Assembly (NCBI RefSeq): GCF_902167145.1
Contig: NC_050097.1
Coordinates: 171,584,923-171,648,922, forward strand
Origin: Zea mays
Lineage: Eukaryota > Streptophyta > Magnoliopsida > Poales > Poaceae
Reading direction: 5' to 3'
Length of the DNA stretch: 64,000 nt
In this document: positions 58,513-64,000 of the stretch, piece after piece
Layout of the letters: each line of letters starts with the position of its first letter
Numbering within the stretch: the first letter of the stretch is position 1
Made by a program: the position numbers and the translations under genes
Notes under the pieces: model-generated
The model's database searches: none
Told to the model about the DNA's origin: nothing
What the model saw: the letters and a program-made list of their open reading frames with translations, nothing else

Positions 58513-59035
58513 CTGAAGGACCCCAAGAAGAGATTAAGCCCTGTAGGACCCCAAGAAGATATTAAGCCCTGTGGACTACCACCTCCCGTTATTTGTGGGC
58601 TTCACCGAGGGCGGGAAACATTTGGTGACATCAAACGACCTTCGGGCTGGGGACGTCTGCGAGCTTGTTAAGGGGCCAGACGATGGTGAGCCGGTGTACT
58701 CTGTCCGGATGTGTGGTCACAAAATTTAAAGCCGCCCCGGCTTCATCTGTGCGCTTCTCTTCTCTTATGTCGGCTACTAAGATCACTTAGCGACCCACCT
58801 AAGAGAAGAGAAGCACACACATGCAGCCGGGGCAGCTTTTAATTTTGTGACCACACATCCGGACATAGTACACCGGCTCACCATCGTCTGGCCCCTTAAC
58901 AAGCTCGCAGACGTCTTCAACCCGAAGGTCGTTTGCTATCACCAAATGTTTCCAGCCATCGGTGAAGCCCACAAATAACGGGAGGTGGTAGACTACAGGA
59001 CTTAATCTCTTCTTGGGGTCTACACACTTAAGATT
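58513..59035. repeat. Second captured B3-domain hairpin, tandem copy of the first
   Basis: The plus arm (58513 to about 58765) and minus arm (about 58800-59035) repeat the structure of the first hairpin, with the same loop. The plus arm has an additional short duplication (aggaccccaagaagagatta at its start). The minus arm continues upstream into MSTSSYNLKCV. The tandem duplication of an entire arm-loop-arm unit is directly visible. Confidence 0.85.
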
Positions 59036-59268
59036 GTAGGAGCTAGTGCTCAACTACTAGCATCTATAGATATGGACACAAGTCCAAATTTGGTGCTACT
59101 CGGCACCATCGATATCACTAGAAAAAAAAATACATCAAAGAGATACACTTCCCAATAGTACTCGAAGATAGTTCATTGACTTGACACTCTCTAAGAGGTT
59201 CATACAAAATACATTATCTCTAAGAGTGAAACCTACGATACTCATATCGTGTTGTTTAGGACTAAACA
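59036..59268. other. Spacer between the B3 hairpins and the next frame
   Basis: AT-rich with no clear feature. Confidence 0.4.
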
Positions 59269-59805
59269 TCAACAACCCCTTGACTGGTCGCTATCGTACT
59301 CAATTCCAAAATATTTTTCCAATATGTCGGCTTGAGTAAGGAGATCTGGGCTTGGGAGTTCCTCCAAATCATCTGCAGCTTCATCATCATCTTCAGCATA
59401 TTGCAGGGCTTCATCTTGAATAATTTTAGCCCTCTTGGAGTCAGCATACTTTTTGATGGACAGAGCACACTTCTCAAGCATGTCGCATACATCTCCAATT
59501 TGAAACAAAGTGGTCTTAAGTGTGTACACTGATTCCGGTTCACTAGTATCCACAACCCCATCAGTCACTAGACTGCGAATGATGTCAACATGTGTCTCGA
59601 TGACTCGAACTGAGCTCTCAACCATGTCAAGTGGCTCTTTTTCCATCTCTAAAACTGAAAATGGCCAAGCCTCACAATCAACATTGAGATCGCAACAAAG
59701 GCAGGGATCAGAGGGAAAACAAGGATGTGGCTTATAGGGCAAAAAGAGGGGTCCAAATAACATTGTCATGGCTATGAACAAGTCAAAGATGGGAGATAAG
59801 AACAA
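59269..59805 (-). CDS. Unrecognised open frame, possibly part of the captured gene
   Basis: A 178-codon minus-strand frame, more plausibly starting at the internal methionine of MEKEPLDMVESS (about 59646). It has a helical, acidic character (SVRVIETHVDIIRSLVTDG; CDMLEKCALSIKKYADSKRA; EDDDEAADDLEELPSPD). It lies on the same strand as the minus-strand B3 arms and upstream of them, so it could be another exon of the captured gene or transposon leader sequence. I do not recognise a family. A chance frame is possible, but its composition is protein-like. Confidence 0.4.
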   Translation of the reverse strand: MFLSPIFDLFIAMTMLFGPLFLPYKPHPCFPSDPCLCCDLNVDCEAWPFSVLEMEKEPLDMVESSVRVIETHVDIIRSLVTDGVVDTSEPESVYTLKTTLFQIGDVCDMLEKCALSIKKYADSKRAKIIQDEALQYAEDDDEAADDLEELPSPDLLTQADILEKYFGIEYDSDQSRGC

Positions 59806-59992
59806 GTCTTATAACATAGGGTTGGGAAGCAAAGATAGGTAGTCAAAAAACTAAGAAGGGAGATAAGAACAAGTCTTATAACATAGGGAGATAATAACAT
59901 TGCCATGGCTATGTACTTCCATGATGTATGTGGCCATAAACACTAAAAATAGACTTGTTTCCCCAATCACTATGGAGATTTTCTACCAAGAA

Positions 59993-60562
59993 GGGGTCCT
60001 AGTAGTTGCATCAACTATCCATGACAAAATTCTTCATAAGCATAATTACCAACATTTAATCACAAGGGATACAAGCTACTAAAGCAAAAATGGTGACCTT
60101 AACAAAATATGTAAGTGAAAACACCAACAATATAAGCATAATGACCAACATTAACAATATAAGATTAACAATAATTAAGGCAGGGGTCCTAGTAGTTGCA
60201 TCAACTATCCATGACAAAATTCTTCATAAGCATAATTACCAACATTTAATCACAAGGGATACAAGCTACTAAAGCAAAAATGGTGACCTTAACAAAATAT
60301 GTAAGTGAAAACACCAACAATATAAGCATAATGACCAACATTAACAATATAAGATTAACAATAATTAAGGCAGGGGTCCTAGTAGTTGCATCAACTATCC
60401 ATGACAAAATTCTTCATAAGCATAATTACCAACATTTAATCACAAGGGATACAAGCTACTAAAGCAAAAATGATGACCTTAACAAAATATGTAAGTGAAA
60501 ACACCAACAATATAAGCATAATGACCAACATTAACAATATAAGATTAACAATAATTAAGGCA
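59993..60562. repeat. 190-bp tandem repeat, three nearly identical copies
   Basis: Copies start with ggggtcctagtagttgcatc at 59993, 60183 and 60373, and differ by only a few bases (for example gtgacc versus atgacc near 60473). They are AT-rich. The identical 60-codon frames within them are a consequence of the repeat. Confidence 0.95.
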
Positions 60563-60639
60563 GGACTAGCAAAAACAAGTAATGAAGGCATGAATTTTTA
60601 ACAAGTAATTAAGGCATGATCAAGGAGTGCACCGAGGGC

Positions 60640-61085
60640 TCAGAGATGGGCACGGCGGCGCACTCGGCGCTCGGGCTCGGCGGCGCTCGGGCTCGAGGAC
60701 GGGGACGGCGGCGCTTGGCCTCGGAGACGGTGGCGCTTGGGCTCGGGGACGGGGAAGGGGACGGTGGCGCACTCGGAGATGGGCACGGCGGCGCGCTCGG
60801 GCTCGGGTACGGGGAAGGGGACGGTGGCGCACTCGGAGATGGGCTCGGCGGCGCTCGGGCTCGGGGACGGGGAAGGGGACGGTGGCGCACTCGGAGATGG
60901 GCTCGGCGGCGCTCGGGCTCGGGGACGGGGTGGAGGGCGCCTCGGAGACGGTGGCGCTCGGGGACGGGGACGGGCGCCCAGCTCGGAGACGGTGGTGGTT
61001 GGGCTCGGGCTCGGCGACGGCGTGGAGGGCGCTCACGGCTCGGAGACGGGGACGGGGACGGGAACGGCGGCGCAGCAGCCTGGCG
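60640..61085. repeat. GC-rich minisatellite in the first leader exon region of the minus-strand CACTA gene
   Basis: A unit of about 66 bp built from ctcggggacggggaagggga, cggtggcgcactcggagatg and gctcggcggcgctcgg repeats several times with length variation. Frames on both strands stay open (Ser-Pro or Gly-rich) because of composition. It lies within the first few hundred bases downstream of the minus-strand TATA box. Confidence 0.85.
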
Positions 61086-61139
61086 GCGTAGTATCAGCTC
61101 CGGGCGAAAACACTAAACCCTAAGCCACCGTACCGACGC

Positions 61140-61148
61140 TTTTATATA
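61140..61148 (-). promoter_or_regulatory. TATA box of the CACTA minus-strand gene
   Basis: The minus strand reads TATATAAAA, followed about 30 bases on by gtggcttagggtttagtgtt. It sits about 90 bases from the centre of the palindrome. Confidence 0.7.
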
Positions 61149-61153
61149 GTAAT

Positions 61154-61321
61154 CACATCACAGGCGGATTTTAAGAAACACCGCTTGTGATGTATAACAT
61201 CACAAGCGGTTTTCTATGTCGACCGCCTGTGATATGTAAACATCACAGGCGGTCGGAATAGAAAACCGCTTGTGATGTTATACATCACAAGCGGTTTTTC
61301 TTAAAATCCGCCTGTGATGTG
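61154..61321. promoter_or_regulatory. Palindromic two-way promoter core made of eight CACTA subterminal motifs
   Basis: The two 84-base arms are inverted copies with a few mismatches, centred at about 61237.5. Each arm has four motifs (cacaggcgg, ccgcttgtg, cacaagcgg, ccgcctgtg). It lies exactly between two divergent TATA boxes, each about 90 bases from the centre. The motif is the same as in the terminal repeats at 53840-54080. Confidence 0.85.
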
Positions 61322-61328
61322 TATGTAG

Positions 61329-61337
61329 TATAAAAGG
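61329..61337 (+). promoter_or_regulatory. TATA box of the TNP2-type transposase gene
   Basis: tataaaagg follows the palindrome; the transcript probably starts near 61360 (ggaaccctaacttccggagc). A likely leader intron begins after aaaag near 61430 and ends at atcaatatag before the ATG at 61847. Confidence 0.7.
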
Positions 61338-61846
61338 CTCGGTTCCAGCGCAGGAACCCTAACTTCCGGAGCCCGACGCCGCTAGGCTGCACACTACTGT
61401 AGCGGCGGCGGATTTTTTTGATCTACGGGGAAAAGGTTTTGTTTTTGATTTTCGGGCTTGATTTCAAGAGTTTATGCATATATATGATCTCCGTTTGTTT
61501 TATTTCTCATTTTGATACGATTTTTTGCCTCAATTTTGTAATATAGACCGGAATTGAAGAAAAACTCAGGAATTCCAAGATTTAGACTTGTAGTTGATCT
61601 GATTTAAAGATTTTTTTTGAAGAGTTGTCTCACCTCAAGGTACCTATATTGCTGCAATCTTGTTTCATTTTCATGCACATTAATTCGTTCATGATTTAGG
61701 GATTAAATTCAATTAATTAGGGATATTTTAAAAAATTTTGTCTCATATACTAGGTACATCTCGATATGATCTTGTTTCACTTTCATGAACATTTATTTTT
61801 TCATGTTACATCTCGATATTGACGTTAATCAATATAGGGATAGGTA

Positions 61847-64000
61847 ATGGCGGACCGAGGTTGGATGTACAATGTGCCAAGACCACATCCGTCGTACATT
61901 CGAAATTTGAGAAGCTTTATTGAAGCGGCCAACATGCACGCGAATTTGCGAAAGAGCAAGGAGATATTATGTCCGTGCATCGATTGTGATAATAAGATAG
62001 CTTGGAGAGATATAGGAGTAATCCAATCACATCTGCTAAAAAGAGGGTTTAAAAACAATTACACGATATGGTCAGAACATGGTGAGTTGGATCCGTGTGA
62101 AGTGCCTGGTAATGACGAGAGAGTTGTCGGAATTTTAGATCTTAAAGTTGATGGTGAAGTGGATAATGTGGATGCTAATCAAGAATTTGAAGAATTTGAT
62201 TGTGAAGAGATGTTGCGCCATATGGAACCAGAAATGTTAAGTTCTGTGGGATCGCAGAAAGGGCTATCTAAAATGGAGGGACTGGAAAGTGCCTCAAAAG
62301 AACCTTTATATGATGAATCAAAGGGTTGTGACAAAGAGTTTACTACACTGCGTACAGTTCTAGAACTTCTGAAGTTGAAGGCTAGCGCCGGATGGTCTGA
62401 TACTAGCTTCACAGATCTTTTGAATTTTCTGTCTCAATTACTACCAAAACCCAACAAACTACCAACAAGCACTTATAAAGCGAAGAAGCTTATATCTCCC
62501 ATAGCTCTGGGTGTGCAAAAAATTCATGCATGTCCGAACCATTGTATTCTGTATCGTGGCGATTTTGAGAACGCATCAAGATGCCCAGTTTGCAATGTCA
62601 GTCGATACAAGAAGAGCTACAATCAAGACTGTGTAAAAAAATTCCCGAAGAAAAATAAAAACAAGAAATCCACTATTGGACCTGAAAGTGACGATGACAC
62701 TTTTGATGACATGGATGGGAAAAAGAAGTCAAAGAACCCAGCTTTGGTGATGTGGTATCTTCCAGTAATTGATCGCTTAAAACGTTTGTTCTCAAACCCT
62801 AGGGAGGCTGAGCTTATGCGTTGGCATGCTGAAAATCGCAAGCAGAATAACAAACAGATTCGACACCCTGCTGATGCATCACAATGGAAAAATTTCGATC
62901 TTATGTATCCTGAGTTTGCCAAAGAAACCAGAAATGTAAGATTTGCTTTGGGTACAGACGGAATGAATCCATTTGGTGAAAAAAGAAGTGTACATAGCAC
63001 CTGGCCCGTGACTTTAACGATGTACAACCTTCCATCATGGCTGTGTCACAAAAGAAAGTATATTATGTTGACTATTCTTATTCAAGGTCCGAAATCAGCT
63101 GGTGTTGATATTGATGTGTTCCTAGAACCTCTTATGGAAGATATGACAAAGCTCTGGAATGAAGGAGTTAGAATATGGGATGAGTATTGCCGTGAGTATT
63201 TCAACTTAAGAGCAATTATATTTGTTACCATCCATGATTCTCCCGGTGGCGCCACACTATCAGGGCAAAAGACTAAAGGAAAGAATGGTTGTGTAGTGTG
63301 CGTCGATGGAACTGCTTCCATGTACCTTAAATCATCCAAGAAGTTGGTGTTCATGGGACACAGACGGTTCTTGATGAAGCAGCATAAGTACCGAAAGATG
63401 AAAGAGGAATTTAACAATCAACTGGAAAGTGAAGGTGCACCAAAGCCTTATAGTGGGAAACTTGTTTTTGAAATTGTAAAGAACATTCATGTTGTATTCG
63501 GAAAGGGAAAAAACAAAGGAGAAAAGAGAAAGAGAACTGACCCTTCAACTTACACAACTTTCAAGAAGCAATCAATATTTTTCAAGTACCTCCCATACTG
63601 GAAGGATATGGAAATTTGCCACAGCATTGATTTGATGCATGTAACAAAAAATGTTTTCGACAGCATCATTGGAACCTTGTTGGGCATGCCGAGTAAGACA
63701 AAAGACGGACTTAAATCACGCAATGATCTAGTAGATCTTCAAATCAGACCGGAACTTCATCCAGTGGATAGTGGCAAAGGGAAGCCTTACCTCCCCCCAG
63801 CTAGCTACAACTTGTCAGTTGAGGAGAGAACAAAGATTTGCAAATGTTTGCGTGGGGTCAAAGTGCCCACAGGTTTCTCATCCAATATCAGCAGACTAGT
63901 CAGGATGAAGGACTTGTCTCTATTTGGCTACAACTCTCATGACTGTCATGTGATGATGACGGTGTTCCTCCCAATTGCGGTAAGAGCCCTCAAAACAGAG
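61847..64000 (+). CDS. CACTA transposase, TNP2/TNPD type (runs off the window)
   Basis: The ATG at 61847 opens a frame that stays open for 718 codons to the window end. The N-terminal part, about residues 6-80, matches the transposase-associated domain with a Cys/His pattern (RKSKEILCPCIDCDN, HLLKRGF, YTIWSEHGE). A CxxC pair follows (CPNHCILYRGD; RCPVCNVSRY). The catalytic core begins near residue 365 with ALGTDGMNPFGEKRSVHSTW and continues with VTIHDSPGG and, near residue 595, DLMHVTKNVFDSIIGTLLG; these match the Transposase_21 (TNP2) family, with candidate catalytic aspartates in TDG and DLMH. The last acidic residue and C-terminus are off-window. It cuts and rejoins the element ends. Its promoter is shared with the divergent minus-strand gene. 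No stop or frameshift is seen. Confidence 0.93.
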   Translation, partial: MADRGWMYNVPRPHPSYIRNLRSFIEAANMHANLRKSKEILCPCIDCDNKIAWRDIGVIQSHLLKRGFKNNYTIWSEHGELDPCEVPGNDERVVGILDLKVDGEVDNVDANQEFEEFDCEEMLRHMEPEMLSSVGSQKGLSKMEGLESASKEPLYDESKGCDKEFTTLRTVLELLKLKASAGWSDTSFTDLLNFLSQLLPKPNKLPTSTYKAKKLISPIALGVQKIHACPNHCILYRGDFENASRCPVCNVSRYKKSYNQDCVKKFPKKNKNKKSTIGPESDDDTFDDMDGKKKSKNPALVMWYLPVIDRLKRLFSNPREAELMRWHAENRKQNNKQIRHPADASQWKNFDLMYPEFAKETRNVRFALGTDGMNPFGEKRSVHSTWPVTLTMYNLPSWLCHKRKYIMLTILIQGPKSAGVDIDVFLEPLMEDMTKLWNEGVRIWDEYCREYFNLRAIIFVTIHDSPGGATLSGQKTKGKNGCVVCVDGTASMYLKSSKKLVFMGHRRFLMKQHKYRKMKEEFNNQLESEGAPKPYSGKLVFEIVKNIHVVFGKGKNKGEKRKRTDPSTYTTFKKQSIFFKYLPYWKDMEICHSIDLMHVTKNVFDSIIGTLLGMPSKTKDGLKSRNDLVDLQIRPELHPVDSGKGKPYLPPASYNLSVEERTKICKCLRGVKVPTGFSSNISRLVRMKDLSLFGYNSHDCHVMMTVFLPIAVRALKTE

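Larger units (their letters stand above)
53817..64000 (+). mobile_element. Element H: CACTA (En/Spm) transposon, right end beyond the window
   Basis: The left terminus is CACTACTACAGC at 53817, preceded by act (candidate 3-bp target copy). A dense set of inverted CACAGGCGGT motifs follows at 53840-54080. Inside are an intact spliced minus-strand gene (54362-57875), captured gene fragments, a symmetric promoter (61140-61337) and a TNP2-type transposase (from 61847). The same subterminal motif recurs in the central promoter. Because both genes are open as far as seen, this could be an autonomous copy. The right terminus would settle the length and target duplication. Confidence 0.85.

Noticed and set aside
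59900..60462. Three identical 60-codon frames
   Set aside because: They are produced by the 190-bp tandem repeat.
60609..61123. Ser-Pro-rich and Gly-rich frames in the CACTA leader
   Set aside because: A GC-rich minisatellite keeps several frames open on both strands. I treat it as leader sequence.

Overview
This 64 kb window is plant nuclear DNA, almost certainly from a grass (Poaceae) and probably a panicoid or Andropogoneae relative. The evidence is long Ty3/gypsy LTR retrotransposons nested in one another, a Huck-type LTR, Stowaway-like and other MITEs, an Ac/Ds-like element and a CACTA (En/Spm) transposon. I see no intact ordinary host gene, rRNA, tRNA or CRISPR array. The species call is inference; the transposon content is read from the sequence.

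Left and centre (1-39599) are a nest. Element B (Huck-like, minus strand, 35818-39599) keeps its 5' LTR, primer-binding site and a broken gag. Its gag is interrupted by element A (RIRE2/Tat-like, plus strand, about 5773-35817; its 5' end lies beyond position 1). A carries gag-protease-RT-RNaseH-second RNaseH-integrase, then an 89-bp tandem array, two antisense genes (a spliced PF04195-type gene and an acidic protein), a 41-bp array, a polypurine tract and a 3' LTR. Three elements sit inside A: C (minus-strand LTR, 1-5772), D (solo LTR, 8947-12963, 5-bp target duplication) and E (complete Tekay/Del-like chromovirus, minus strand, 14496-28308). E has an extra open reading frame before gag whose N-terminus resembles the histone H3 tail.

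The middle (39600-53816) holds small DNA elements, then F, a coding-free LTR element (41321-49607) with 3.36 kb LTRs, a perfect TCTAG target duplication and a duplicated primer-binding site. After it come an Ac/Ds-like element (50419-51557) and a degraded Ulp1-type peptidase gene (52563-53806).

The right end (53817 to beyond 64000) is a CACTA transposon that looks intact as far as it is visible. Two divergent genes leave a symmetric palindromic promoter near 61238. The minus-strand gene is a six-exon, 1030-codon reading frame with a C-terminal Ulp1-like peptidase. The plus-strand gene is a TNP2-type transposase still open at the window edge. Between them, in the leader of the minus-strand gene, are two tandem hairpins built from captured B3-domain fragments.

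The best candidates for something undescribed are the H3-tail-like ORF in chromovirus E, the palindromic two-way promoter of the CACTA element, and the captured-gene hairpins inside it.
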